Below the pieces are notes generated by a model. The model saw nothing but the letters and a program-made list of their open reading frames with translations. It searched no databases and was not told the DNA's origin. A stretch of DNA of 38,184 nucleotides from an uncultured Prevotellaceae bacterium. Its GTDB lineage: Bacteria; Bacteroidota; Bacteroidia; Bacteroidales; Bacteroidaceae. The position numbers and the translations under genes are program-made. The stretch covers positions 1 to 38,184 of the forward strand of contig CAMZHP010000001.1 in assembly GCA_947306845.1 (NCBI GenBank). The letters run 5' to 3'. Shown one piece after another: positions 1 to 8,038 of this stretch (its first letter is position 1; every line of letters starts with the position of its first letter).

Positions 1-1
1 A

Positions 2-520
2 TTCCATGTGGAGAATATGCCAAAAGGTAACTTCATCATCGTGCCAAAAGTATCATCTGAACGTCGTCGTTATGTGCCAATGGGATTTATGTCACCCGAT
101 GTGATGGCCAGTGACTTGGTTTTTATCATCCCCGATGCCACACTATACCATTTTGGCATATTGGAATCGAATGCTCACATGGCATGGATGCGGGCAGTAT
201 GCGGAAGATTGAAAAGCGACTACAGATACAGCAAGGACATCGTCTACAACAATTTTCCATGGCCAACGCCAACAGACGCGCAAAAAAGCAGAATTGAGCA
301 GACGGCACAGGCTATTCTCGACGCACGGGCAAAATACCCCGATAGCAGTCTGGCTGACCTCTATGATCCTAATCTGATGCCCTATGATTTGTTACAAGCC
401 CACCGCGAGAACGACCGTGCTGTCATGGCAGCCTATGGGTTTCCGATAAAAATGTCTGAATCAGAATGCGTTGCTGCCCTTTTCAAGCTATATTCAGAAT
501 TGACCAAAAACAAAAAGTAA
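2..520 (+). CDS. C-terminal part of an MmeI-like (type IIL/IIG) restriction-modification DNA methyltransferase, 5' end outside window
   Basis: The frame is open to the window edge, so the GTG at 8 is not a real start and only about 172 C-terminal residues are visible. The segment with residues GRLKSDYRYSKDIVYNNFPWP is characteristic of the target-recognition/C-terminal region of MmeI-like adenine methyltransferases, single-chain enzymes in which one polypeptide methylates and, in many members, also cuts DNA. It is followed by a helical tail containing LYDPNLMP, LLQAHRENDRAVMAAYGF, also typical of the family. The catalytic methyltransferase motifs and any nuclease domain lie upstream and cannot be checked. 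It converges on hisC with 49 bases between them, in which no clear terminator hairpin is seen. Family assignment is from recognised sequence style; whether it restricts DNA or only methylates is unknown. Confidence 0.8.
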   Translation, partial: FHVENMPKGNFIIVPKVSSERRRYVPMGFMSPDVMASDLVFIIPDATLYHFGILESNAHMAWMRAVCGRLKSDYRYSKDIVYNNFPWPTPTDAQKSRIEQTAQAILDARAKYPDSSLADLYDPNLMPYDLLQAHRENDRAVMAAYGFPIKMSESECVAALFKLYSELTKNKK

Positions 521-569
521 TTATTCCTTTACTATAGTTCTGTATACGATTAAGTCACAGCTACTTGAT

Positions 570-1604
570 TCAAAACTGCCTCAGGGCGGCGAGCAACTGG
601 GTGTTCTCGGCCTTGGTGCCGATGGTGATGCGCAGGCAGTTGTCGCAGAGGGTGACACGACTGCGGTTTCTCACAATGATGCCTTTCTCAATGAGATAGT
701 TGTAGATGCGCTGCGCATCGGTCATGCGGGCGAGGAAGAAATTGGCATCGGTGGGGTAAACCTGCTTGCAGATGGGAAGGAGCCGGAAGGCGCTCATCAG
801 ATGGGTGCGCTCTTCAAGAAGCAAGGCTACCCATTTCTCCACATCGTAGGGCTTGCGGAGCAGCTCTATGGCTTTCTCCTGCGTGAGAAGGTTGATGTTG
901 TAAGGATATTTCACCTTGTTGAAAAGACCGATGATGTCCTCATGGGCGAAAGCCATTCCCATACGGATGGCGGCACAGCCCCATGCCTTGCTCATCGTGT
1001 TGAGCACAATGAGGTGTGGGTAACGGTCAATGTCCAATCTGAATGGTGCCTGCTTGGAAAAGTCGGAATAAGCCTCGTCGATGACCACAATACCGTCAAA
1101 AGACATCAGCACGCGCTCTATCTCACCTCTGTCTATGAGATTGCCGGAGGGATTGTTGGGGGAGCAGATCCAAATGACCTTGGTGTCAGCATCGCAGGCA
1201 GCCAGCATCTTGTTGGCGGACATCTGGAAATGTTCGTCAAGACGGACGGGACGGTATTCGACGTCATTGATGTCGGCACAGACACGGTACATCCCATAAG
1301 TGGGTTCGATGGCCACCACATTGTCCTTTCCGGGGATGGTGAAGCATCGGTAAACCAAATCGATGGCCTCATCGCTGCCGTTGCCGAGGAAAATCTGACT
1401 CTCACGCACTCCCTTATGCTTGGCTATCAGGGGTTTTACCTCACGCTGCAAAGGGTCGGGGTAACGGTTAAGCGGCTGATTATAAGGATTCTCATTGGCA
1501 TCGAGAAACACATGGGCGTCATGGCCGCTGTATTCATCGCGTGCGCTGCTGTAGGGTGACAACTTCCAAATGTTGGGCCTCACAAGGTCCTGCAACTCTC
1601 TCAT
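570..1604 (-). CDS. hisC: Histidinol-phosphate aminotransferase HisC
   Basis: This PLP enzyme of fold type I converts imidazole-acetol phosphate and glutamate to histidinol phosphate. The 344 residues match the usual family length. Visible landmarks are [11 protein letters not shown] near residue 75, CSPNNPSGN (substrate/PLP contact), DEAYSDF (PLP pyridine Asp), and [14 protein letters not shown], whose lysine near residue 206 should form the Schiff base. A final Arg-containing CLRITIGT segment binds the phosphate/carboxylate. It begins 4 bases after the hisD stop, so the two are surely co-transcribed and probably translationally coupled. In many Bacteroidales hisB follows hisC; here the next gene is a convergent methyltransferase gene, so hisB must be elsewhere or missing. 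Confidence 0.95.
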   Translation of the reverse strand: MRELQDLVRPNIWKLSPYSSARDEYSGHDAHVFLDANENPYNQPLNRYPDPLQREVKPLIAKHKGVRESQIFLGNGSDEAIDLVYRCFTIPGKDNVVAIEPTYGMYRVCADINDVEYRPVRLDEHFQMSANKMLAACDADTKVIWICSPNNPSGNLIDRGEIERVLMSFDGIVVIDEAYSDFSKQAPFRLDIDRYPHLIVLNTMSKAWGCAAIRMGMAFAHEDIIGLFNKVKYPYNINLLTQEKAIELLRKPYDVEKWVALLLEERTHLMSAFRLLPICKQVYPTDANFFLARMTDAQRIYNYLIEKGIIVRNRSRVTLCDNCLRITIGTKAENTQLLAALRQF

Positions 1605-1608
1605 AGCT

Positions 1609-2901
1609 TTATCGTTTTTTGTTCACCTCCCTGATACGGAGCGTCATGGCATTTTTGTGGCCATCCAACTGCTCATTTTCGGCCATCACCTCGACGGCGC
1701 GCCCGATGGAGCGGATGCCTTCCTCGGTGAGGTGCTGGAAGGTGATTTTACGGCAATAACTGTCAAGGTTCACTCCGCTGTAGGCCAGCGCATAACCATG
1801 GGTGGGCAAGGTGTGGTTGGTGCCACTGGCATAGTCGCCGGCACTCTCGCAGGCATACTGCCCCAAAAATACGCTGCCGGCATTCACCACATGGTCGGCA
1901 AGATACTCATAGTCGGCGGTACAAATAATCAGATGCTCAGGAGCATAAACATTGCTTAGGTGAATGGCATCTGTGGTGTCGTGGACGAGAATCATCATAC
2001 TGTTGGCCAACGACTTCTCGGCTATCTCACGGCGGGGGAGGAGGTTCAGCTGGCGCTCCAACTCCCTGGCAACGGCTTGAAGCAGGTTCTCTGAGGGGGT
2101 GATCAGCACGGACTGGGAATCAGGTCCATGCTCGGCCTGGGACAACAGGTCGGCTGCCACAAAGTCTGGGCGACAGGTCTCATCAGCAATGACACAGACC
2201 TCGGAGGGACCTGCGGGCATGTCGATAGCCACATCATGGAGTGACACTTGCTGCTTGGCGGCCATGACAAACTGGTTGCCTGGGCCAAAAATTTTATAGA
2301 CTTTAGGAACGCTCTCTGTGCCATAGGCCATGGCTCCGATGGCTTGGACGCCACCGGCCTTGAAAATCTGACTGACTCCAGCAATGCGCGCAGCAACAAG
2401 AATGGCTGGATGCACCTTCCCCTCGCGGTTGGGGGGCGTACATAACACTATCTCATTGCATCCCGCTATCTTGGCGGGTGTGGCCAGCATCAGCACGGTG
2501 CTGAACAGGGGGGCACTGCCACCGGGAACATACAGTCCCACACGCTCGATGGCCATGCTCTTTTGCCAGCAAGAAACACCTGGCTGAGTCTCAACCTTTT
2601 CTCCAACAAAACGCTGCATCTGATGGAAAGTGTGGATGTTGTAGTGGGCTTGCTCAAGTGATGCTTTCAGTTCATCACTGACCAATTCCTCGGCCTCATC
2701 CATCTCTTTGTCGCTAACCTTGATGCTGCTGAGGGTCACATGGTCGAATTTCTCCTCATAGCGCTTGACGGCCTCATCGCCATGCTGACGGACATCGTCC
2801 AACACCCCGCAAACCACGGAGGTCAGGTCCGACATATTCATCTGAGGGCGCTTGGTGAGTTCTTCCCATGTCTCCCTTGCCGGATATCTGATAATTTTCA
2901 T
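1609..2901 (-). CDS. hisD: Histidinol dehydrogenase HisD
   Basis: HisD catalyses the last two steps of histidine synthesis, the NAD-dependent four-electron oxidation of L-histidinol to L-histidine, as a zinc-containing cytosolic dimer. The 430 residues match the family. Conserved blocks are visible in order: [32 protein letters not shown], the [14 protein letters not shown] segment, [12 protein letters not shown] (His/Gln zinc-site region), YAPEHLII, and [19 protein letters not shown]. It lies 25 bases after hisG and 4 bases before hisC in one transcription unit. All key regions appear intact. Confidence 0.96.
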   Translation of the reverse strand: MKIIRYPARETWEELTKRPQMNMSDLTSVVCGVLDDVRQHGDEAVKRYEEKFDHVTLSSIKVSDKEMDEAEELVSDELKASLEQAHYNIHTFHQMQRFVGEKVETQPGVSCWQKSMAIERVGLYVPGGSAPLFSTVLMLATPAKIAGCNEIVLCTPPNREGKVHPAILVAARIAGVSQIFKAGGVQAIGAMAYGTESVPKVYKIFGPGNQFVMAAKQQVSLHDVAIDMPAGPSEVCVIADETCRPDFVAADLLSQAEHGPDSQSVLITPSENLLQAVARELERQLNLLPRREIAEKSLANSMMILVHDTTDAIHLSNVYAPEHLIICTADYEYLADHVVNAGSVFLGQYACESAGDYASGTNHTLPTHGYALAYSGVNLDSYCRKITFQHLTEEGIRSIGRAVEVMAENEQLDGHKNAMTLRIREVNKKR

Positions 2902-2926
2902 GAATGATTGCTACGTTCCAAAAATG

Positions 2927-3778
2927 TTACAATATCATTTTCTCTATCGGGGTTACCAAGATTCCCTGGGCTCCCAGTTCTTTCAAACGGCCGATAATCT
3001 CCCAAAAACGGCGCTGGTCGAGCACGGTGTGCACACAGCACCACTCCTCATCAGCCAATGGGATGACGGTGGGACTTTTCAGGCCTGGAAGCACCTCCAC
3101 AATCTCGTCGAGGCGGGCACGGGGCACGTTCATCCTGACATATTTCTTGTCCTCTGCCTGGCGGACAGCACCGATACGGAACAAAAGTTCCTGCAAAGTA
3201 GCGCGTTTCTCCTCGCTCATCTGCTTGTTGCCGATCAGCAGGGCCTCACTCTGCATCAGTATCTCCACTTCACGCAGGTTGTTGCTGACCAATGTGGAAC
3301 CGCTGCTGACAATGTCGAAAATGCCATCGGCAAGTCCGATGCCTGGAGAAATCTCCACACTACCTGTGATGACGTGAATGTCGATGTGAATTCCTCTCTC
3401 CTCCATGAAGCGACGGAGGATGTTGGGGTAGGAGGTGGCGATTTTCTTTCCTTCAAACCAGGGAAGACCGGTATAGTCGGTTTCTTTGGGAATCGCCAGT
3501 GACAAGCGGCACTTGCTGAAACCCAGACGCTCGATGATGTCGGCTTCCTCGTCGCGCTCAACAAACTCATTCTCACCAACCACACCGATATCTGCCACTC
3601 CCGAGGCCACACTCTGAGGAATGTCGTCATCGCGGAGATAAAGCACCTCTATGGGAAAGTTGGATGACTGAACCAAAAGCGTCCTCCTGCTGGAGCTGAT
3701 CTTGATATCAGCCTCAGCAAGCAGATGCATGGTGTCTTCGTATAAGCGTCCTTTGGATTGTACTGCTATTCTTAACAT
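2927..3778 (-). CDS. hisG: ATP phosphoribosyltransferase HisG, long form
   Basis: HisG condenses ATP with PRPP in the first committed step of histidine synthesis. The start MLRIAVQSKGRLYEDTM is the classic N-terminus. DIGVVGEN and a PRPP-binding stretch ending GIFDIVSSGSTLVSNNL are visible. At 283 residues it is the long form (HisGL), which carries a C-terminal regulatory domain of about 75 residues (from about residue 210) that binds histidine for feedback inhibition and needs no HisZ partner. It starts only 24 bases after the ino1 stop, and no promoter is visible in the gap, so it is probably read from the ino1 promoter or from one inside ino1. hisD follows after 25 bases. Confidence 0.96.
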   Translation of the reverse strand: MLRIAVQSKGRLYEDTMHLLAEADIKISSSRRTLLVQSSNFPIEVLYLRDDDIPQSVASGVADIGVVGENEFVERDEEADIIERLGFSKCRLSLAIPKETDYTGLPWFEGKKIATSYPNILRRFMEERGIHIDIHVITGSVEISPGIGLADGIFDIVSSGSTLVSNNLREVEILMQSEALLIGNKQMSEEKRATLQELLFRIGAVRQAEDKKYVRMNVPRARLDEIVEVLPGLKSPTVIPLADEEWCCVHTVLDQRRFWEIIGRLKELGAQGILVTPIEKMIL

Positions 3779-3802
3779 ATTTGATGCTTTAATCGGGAGA
3801 AA

Positions 3803-5116
3803 TCAGTCCATTTCCTCATCGGCCTCATAACCGCCCATCTCGCGGATGGCATTCTTCAGCATGGTATGCTGGCGGTAGAGATGGTTGACGGCCTCTTCTC
3901 CCTGGGTGTAGTCGTGCATGGGACTCTTGAGGAAGAAACTGAGGAAACGCTGAGTGCCGCAACGACCAGCACGGGCGGCCAAGTCGATGAGCAGGCAGAG
4001 GTCAAGGCAAACGGGGGCTGCGAGGATGGAGTCGCGGCAGAGGAAATTGATCTTGATCTGCATCGGATAGCCCATCCATCCGAAAATGTCGATGTTGTCC
4101 CAGCTCTCCTTGTTGTCATTGCGCGGAGGATAGTAGTTGATGCGCACCTTGTGATAGTAGTCCGTGTAGAGGTCGGGTTGCTCTTCCTCCTTGAGAATAG
4201 TCTCAAGCGTGGACAGCTTGGAAACCTCCTTGGTGCGGAAATTGTCGGGTTCATCGAGCACCAGACCGTCACGATTGCCGAGGATGTTGGTGGAGAACCA
4301 GCCGTCGAGACCCAGGCAACGGGTGCTGATGATAGGAGCAAAGCCTGATTTCACCAATGTCTGACCTGTTTTGAAGTCCTTGCCGGCAATGGGCATGCCG
4401 GTCTTCTCGGCCATCTCCCACATCGCAGGGATATCAACAGTCGTGTTGGGAGCACCCATCACAAACGGAGCTCCTTCAGCGAGGGCGGCATAAGCATAGC
4501 ACATCGACGGAGCCACATGCTCGCGGTCGTCGGCCTTCATTGCTGCCTCAAGAGCAGACAAGGAGTAGTGGACCTCCTCATTGACAGGCACGTAAATTTC
4601 GGTGGAGGCAGCCCAAAGCACCACGATGCGGTCGCACTGGCGGCTCTCACGGAACTGACGGATATCCTCGCGGAGGGCCTCTACCATCTCCCAGCGAGTC
4701 TTGCAGTCCTTCACATTGTCGCCATCAAGGCGTTTTGCATAGTTCTTGTCAAAAGCGGCCTTCATCGGAACAATCTGTTCCAGTTCCTCACGGACGGGCT
4801 CGATATCCCCACGCTTGAGCACCTCAGCGTAAACTGCGGACTGATAGGCATTCTGAGGATAGACATCCCAGCAACCGAAAACGATATCGTCGAGGCTGGC
4901 GATGGGAACGATATCTCCATATTTCAGATATTTCTTGTCGTCGCCTTTACCAATACGAATCTTGTCATACTGGGTCATCGAGCCAATAGGCTTTGCAAGA
5001 CCCTTGCGAGCCATCAGCACACCGGTCATAAAGGTGGTGGCAACAGCGCCATTACCCACTACAAGAATTCCTAACTTGCCATTAGCTGGCTTCACTTTCG
5101 ACTGTTCCATTTTCAT
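3803..5116 (-). CDS. ino1: Myo-inositol-1-phosphate synthase
   Basis: This enzyme isomerises glucose 6-phosphate to inositol 3-phosphate using bound NAD, the only de novo route to inositol. The NAD-binding turn LGILVVGNGAVATTFMTG is near residue 15, and the family blocks APNTTVDIPAMWEMAE, AGKDFKTGQT and GWFSTNILGNRDG are intact. The frame is open upstream to 5266, but the promoter at 5264-5295 would place the transcript start near 5258, and the ATG at 5116 (alternative 5110) begins the conserved part, giving 437 residues, close to the family size. In Bacteroides a homologue starts inositol-lipid synthesis, but none of those lipid genes lies here. The gene is the first of an apparent ino1-hisGDC unit; the functional reason for that pairing is not evident. 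Confidence 0.93.
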   Translation of the reverse strand: MKMEQSKVKPANGKLGILVVGNGAVATTFMTGVLMARKGLAKPIGSMTQYDKIRIGKGDDKKYLKYGDIVPIASLDDIVFGCWDVYPQNAYQSAVYAEVLKRGDIEPVREELEQIVPMKAAFDKNYAKRLDGDNVKDCKTRWEMVEALREDIRQFRESRQCDRIVVLWAASTEIYVPVNEEVHYSLSALEAAMKADDREHVAPSMCYAYAALAEGAPFVMGAPNTTVDIPAMWEMAEKTGMPIAGKDFKTGQTLVKSGFAPIISTRCLGLDGWFSTNILGNRDGLVLDEPDNFRTKEVSKLSTLETILKEEEQPDLYTDYYHKVRINYYPPRNDNKESWDNIDIFGWMGYPMQIKINFLCRDSILAAPVCLDLCLLIDLAARAGRCGTQRFLSFFLKSPMHDYTQGEEAVNHLYRQHTMLKNAIREMGGYEADEEMD

Positions 5117-5263
5117 TATTTTTTGTTTGTTTGAAGTTTCCAAATCTTTTCCATCATACAATCCTGCGCTCATGCAAAATGTTCCCAAATCGTTGGTAAT
5201 TGCAGAAAAACGTAAGATATGCGCATAATAATGCAGCATTTTGATGCTAAAACAATATCGTTG

Positions 5264-5295
5264 CAAAATTACTCATTTACAACGAGGATACCAAA
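5264..5295 (-). promoter_or_regulatory. Bacteroidetes-type promoter for ino1(-hisGDC)
   Basis: On the minus strand TTTG (5295-5292) is followed after exactly 20 bases by TAATTTTG (5271-5264), matching the -33/-7 consensus TTTG, 19-21 bases, TAnnTTTG of the primary sigma factor in Bacteroidetes. Transcription should start near 5258, giving a leader of about 140 bases. It rules out the upstream in-frame start at 5266, which lies within the -7 box. Confidence 0.75.
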
Positions 5296-5330
5296 CTTTA
5301 TCTTTGAAAAAGTGCAAAGGTCTTCAATTC

Positions 5331-5370
5331 TTCACTCTTCACTCTTCATTCTTCACTCTTCACTCTTCAC
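5331..5370. repeat. Heptanucleotide tandem repeat (TTCACTC), about 5.7 copies
   Basis: Units read TTCACTC, TTCACTC, TTCATTC, TTCACTC, TTCACTC, TTCAC, with one substituted unit and a decayed unit (TTCAATTC) before them. Read on the minus strand the array supplies the last codons and TGA stop of the phosphoesterase gene and then runs into the region upstream of the ino1 promoter, ending about 36 bases before its -33 box. Copy-number change would leave the protein end nearly unchanged but would move sequences relative to that promoter. Confidence 0.9.
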
Positions 5371-5854
5371 TTAAAGTAATGACCTCACAATCGGAAAAGC
5401 GGTTGCCATCGATGGTGAGTCTGACGAGCGTCCGTTGTTGCTGCCAGCCCTGAATGCCGGCAGCGCCAGGACTGATGTGCAACAATCCGAGAGTCTTGTC
5501 ATACTGCACTTTGAGGATGTGGGAATGTCCGCTGATGAAAAGCTGTGGGGGCTTGGCATAAATCTGACGCGCAATGCTGGCATCGTAGCGGCCGGGATAG
5601 CCGCCTATGTGCTTGATCAGTACGTCAACCTCCTCACACCGAAACCGAAGCACTTCGGGATACATCAGGCGAAGGTCGCCTCCATCGCAATTTCCGCATA
5701 CTGCCCTGAGCGGACGAAAAGCAGCCAGGCGCTCTGCCAGTTCCGTGGAGCAGATGTCTCCGGCATGCCAGATTTCATCGCAACTCTCAAAATACTTCAG
5801 ATAACGGTCATCCCAATAGGAATGTGTATCGCTGATGATGCCTATGCGTTTCAT
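5360..5854 (-). CDS. YfcE/MJ0936-type metallophosphoesterase
   Basis: This small (164-residue) calcineurin-like phosphoesterase should bind two metal ions and hydrolyse phosphodiesters or phosphomonoesters. The family motifs are present in order: GIISDTH (residues 5-11), HAGDIC, VCGNCDG, IKHIGGYPGRY and SGHSH, with the final SPGA in place of the usual NPGS. Length is normal for YfcE-like enzymes. Its ATG overlaps the stop of the upstream cytidylate-kinase-like gene by 4 bases (ATGA), indicating translational coupling. The last codons and TGA stop lie in a heptanucleotide tandem repeat. The natural substrate is unknown; the family is catalytically broad. Confidence 0.88.
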   Translation of the reverse strand: MKRIGIISDTHSYWDDRYLKYFESCDEIWHAGDICSTELAERLAAFRPLRAVCGNCDGGDLRLMYPEVLRFRCEEVDVLIKHIGGYPGRYDASIARQIYAKPPQLFISGHSHILKVQYDKTLGLLHISPGAAGIQGWQQQRTLVRLTIDGNRFSDCEVITLSEE

Positions 5855-6522
5855 TGGCCATCCTCCGCATTCTTGGTCTTCGGGTCATCCGCTGAACTCT
5901 TGGCTTTTAAACCGTCCCTGATAAACTGAGCAATCATCTCTGCGGTTCCTTCCAATCCCAGGATGGTGGAATCGACACATAGGTCATAAGATTGGCTGTG
6001 CCCCCATTTCTTACCGGTGTAGTAGTTGTAATAGGAGGCTCGGCTGTCTTCCTCATGGGTGATGATTTTCCGGGCCGCCTCTTCATCGCATCCATGGCGT
6101 TCGGACACTTGGCGGATGCGGTAGGACATATTGGCGGTGATGAAGACGTTGAACGTGTTGGGGTAATCCCGCAGAATGTAGTCTGCGCAGCGGCCTACAA
6201 ACACGCAACTCCCTGAATCAGCTGCCTTTTTGATCGCCTCTGACTGAAACTGGAACAGGCTTTCCTGTGAGAACCTGTTGGGATAGAAATTGTTGTCGCT
6301 CACATGCTGGGCGTGCATGTGAAACAGCGATTTGAAGAAACGCCAATGCTCATCGTGCTGCTCAAAAAACTGTTCACTGAAACCACTTTCCTTGGCTGCC
6401 AGATTGAGTAGTTCCTTGTCGTAGAACGAACAACCAAATATCTCAGCCAGGCGCTTGGCGATGACGCGACCTCCGCTGCCCAGCTGGCGACCCACATTGA
6501 TGATGATTTTCTGCTCAGTCAT
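5851..6522 (-). CDS. Cytidylate kinase-like protein (Cytidylate_kin2 family)
   Basis: The N-terminus IIINVGRQLGSGGRVIAKRL (residues 5-24) is the glycine-rich P-loop variant of the cytidylate-kinase-like family, followed by a KELL(N)LAA segment and the VFVGRCADYILRD block that resembles the CMP-kinase core. Arg-rich EEDSRASYYNYYTGKKWG and YDLCVDSTILG complete the pattern. At 223 residues it is typical of the second, uncharacterised family of CMP-kinase-like proteins common in Bacteroidetes and Firmicutes; the true substrate is not known and it should not be called cmk. It overlaps the MATE gene upstream by 8 bases and the phosphoesterase downstream by 4. Confidence 0.82.
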   Translation of the reverse strand: MTEQKIIINVGRQLGSGGRVIAKRLAEIFGCSFYDKELLNLAAKESGFSEQFFEQHDEHWRFFKSLFHMHAQHVSDNNFYPNRFSQESLFQFQSEAIKKAADSGSCVFVGRCADYILRDYPNTFNVFITANMSYRIRQVSERHGCDEEAARKIITHEEDSRASYYNYYTGKKWGHSQSYDLCVDSTILGLEGTAEMIAQFIRDGLKAKSSADDPKTKNAEDGQ

Positions 6523-7891
6523 GATTCGAAAGTTGAGGTTGTGATCTGAATTTGCGCATATATCTCACCATGATGGACAAGGTGACGACAAATGCGATGA
6601 AGTCTGATATTGGAAAGGACAGCCATACGCCTTCCAGCCCAATGAAAGGTGGGAGGATAAGGAGGACTGGGAGAAGGAAGAGCAGCTGGCGAGACAAAGA
6701 GAGGAAAATGCTCACTTTCGCTTTTCCGATGCTCTGGAAAAAATTGGTGATGACCATTTGCATGCCAACTACAGGCAGCGTCAGATTAGCTATCCGAAGA
6801 CCATGCTCTGCCAAACCGATAAGGGTAGTGTCTGAGGTGAAAAGCCGAGCGCAATAGTAGGGCAGGAACTCGCTGACCAACCATCCAAGAGTGGTCATGA
6901 AAGTGGCGGCTATCATGGCATAACGCAGCACTTTCATCAGGCGGTCGTAGAGCATGGCTCCATAATTATAGCCCGCGATGGGCTGCATGCCCTGGTTGAT
7001 GCCGAACACCACCATGAAAAAAAGGAATGACACGCGGTTGACAATTCCGTATGCACCAACAGCAAGGTCACCACCATAACGGCTCAGGCTCTTGTTCACA
7101 ATGATGACAATTATACATGCCGTCACATTCATGAAAAAAGGTGACATGCCGATGCCGACGATGCGCTTCACAAGATCGGACTTAAGGCGGTAGATGCCAC
7201 GCTCAAAATGAATGATCTCATTTTTGTTGCTGAACATCCGGCATTGCCAGCACAAGGCAGTAAACTGTGCGAGGACAGTAGCGATGGCCGCACCTCGGAT
7301 GCCCAGGTGGAAGACAAAGATGAACAACGGGTCGAGAATGGTGTTGAGCACCACCGTGAATACCGTAGCAGCCATAGCCATACGGGGCTTGCTGGCTGAC
7401 CTCAGCAGTGCGTTCATGCCGAAGTAGAGGTGGGTGAACACATTGCCCATAAGGATGATTTGCATATACTCCCGGGCGTAGGGCAGGGTGAGTTCGCTGG
7501 CTCCGAAGAATAAGAGAATCGTGTCTAGAAAGGTGAGGGTGAGAGCCGCAAAGACAATGCCAATCATGATGTTTAGCGTCACGCAGTTGCCAAATACATT
7601 GTTGGCTGTGGAGTAGTCTTTTTGTCCAAGCCGGACGGAAATAAGGGTGGAGGACCCCACACCGACAGCAGCACCAAAGGCTGCGGAAAGGTTCATGAAC
7701 GGAAAGGTGATGGCCAAGCCGGAAATGGCAAGGGCACCTACACCCTGACCAATGAAAATGCTGTCCACCATGTTGTACAGCGATGAGGCCGTCATGGCTA
7801 CTATCGCGGGCAGCGCATATTGCAGAAGAAGACGGCCTACGGACTTGGTGCCCAGCTCCAACGTAGCTTGCTTGTTATCCATTCTGTTCAT
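6515..7891 (-). CDS. MATE family multidrug/toxin exporter
   Basis: A 458-residue polytopic inner-membrane protein with about 12 hydrophobic segments and the two-lobed MATE layout. The opening LLLQYALPAIVAMTASSLYNMVDSIFIG and the VGVGSSTLISVRLGQKD turn are hallmark family sequence; the second lobe repeats the pattern around GINQGMQPIAGYNYGA. Members export cationic drugs, or in some branches metabolites, in exchange for Na+ or H+. The start could be 7891 or, three codons on, 7882. It is the first gene of an overlapping three-gene unit (exporter, kinase-like, phosphoesterase). A TACTTTTG -7-like box lies upstream at 7920-7913. Substrate cannot be read from sequence. Confidence 0.93.
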   Translation of the reverse strand: MNRMDNKQATLELGTKSVGRLLLQYALPAIVAMTASSLYNMVDSIFIGQGVGALAISGLAITFPFMNLSAAFGAAVGVGSSTLISVRLGQKDYSTANNVFGNCVTLNIMIGIVFAALTLTFLDTILLFFGASELTLPYAREYMQIILMGNVFTHLYFGMNALLRSASKPRMAMAATVFTVVLNTILDPLFIFVFHLGIRGAAIATVLAQFTALCWQCRMFSNKNEIIHFERGIYRLKSDLVKRIVGIGMSPFFMNVTACIIVIIVNKSLSRYGGDLAVGAYGIVNRVSFLFFMVVFGINQGMQPIAGYNYGAMLYDRLMKVLRYAMIAATFMTTLGWLVSEFLPYYCARLFTSDTTLIGLAEHGLRIANLTLPVVGMQMVITNFFQSIGKAKVSIFLSLSRQLLFLLPVLLILPPFIGLEGVWLSFPISDFIAFVVTLSIMVRYMRKFRSQPQLSNHD

Positions 7892-8038
7892 ACATTCCCT
7901 TGGTTAGACTTGCAAAAGTAAGCATATTTTCGCATATTTCTATCTCCTGAAAGCATATTTTTGCCTCCATGCATGATGATATCGGATTTTTTTCATATTT
8001 TTGCATGAATTACCAATCATACAACGCTACTGCTTATC
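7892..8038. promoter_or_regulatory. Divergent promoter region with phased GCATATTT direct repeats
   Basis: This 147-base spacer separates the divergent exporter and subtilase genes. For the minus gene a TACTTTTG -7 box sits at 7920-7913; for the plus gene TATTTTTG boxes lie at 7956-7963 and 7996-8003. Neither side has a TTTG at the ideal distance. GCATATTT recurs at 7922, 7932 and 7953, with a variant (TCATATTT) at 7993, at steps of 10, 21 and 40 bases, close to whole helical turns. Confidence 0.45.

Noticed and set aside
1..520. Larger defence island
   Set aside because: Only the 3' end of one methyltransferase is visible; no other defence gene is found inside the window.
801..1559. 252-codon open frame antisense to hisC
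   Set aside because: It lies wholly inside hisC, whose motifs are intact, and its translation shows no family feature; it is a shadow caused by codon bias.
4517..5074. 185-codon frame antisense to ino1, and similar long antisense frames within hisD, hisG, ftsK and xseA
   Set aside because: All are fully nested in well-recognised genes and have no recognisable domains or ribosome-binding sites.
3803..7891. An inositol-lipid biosynthesis cluster like that of Bacteroides
   Set aside because: Only the synthase is present; no phosphatidylinositol-phosphate synthase, inositol phosphosphingolipid synthase or matching phosphatase family is nearby. The YfcE-like phosphoesterase is a different family.
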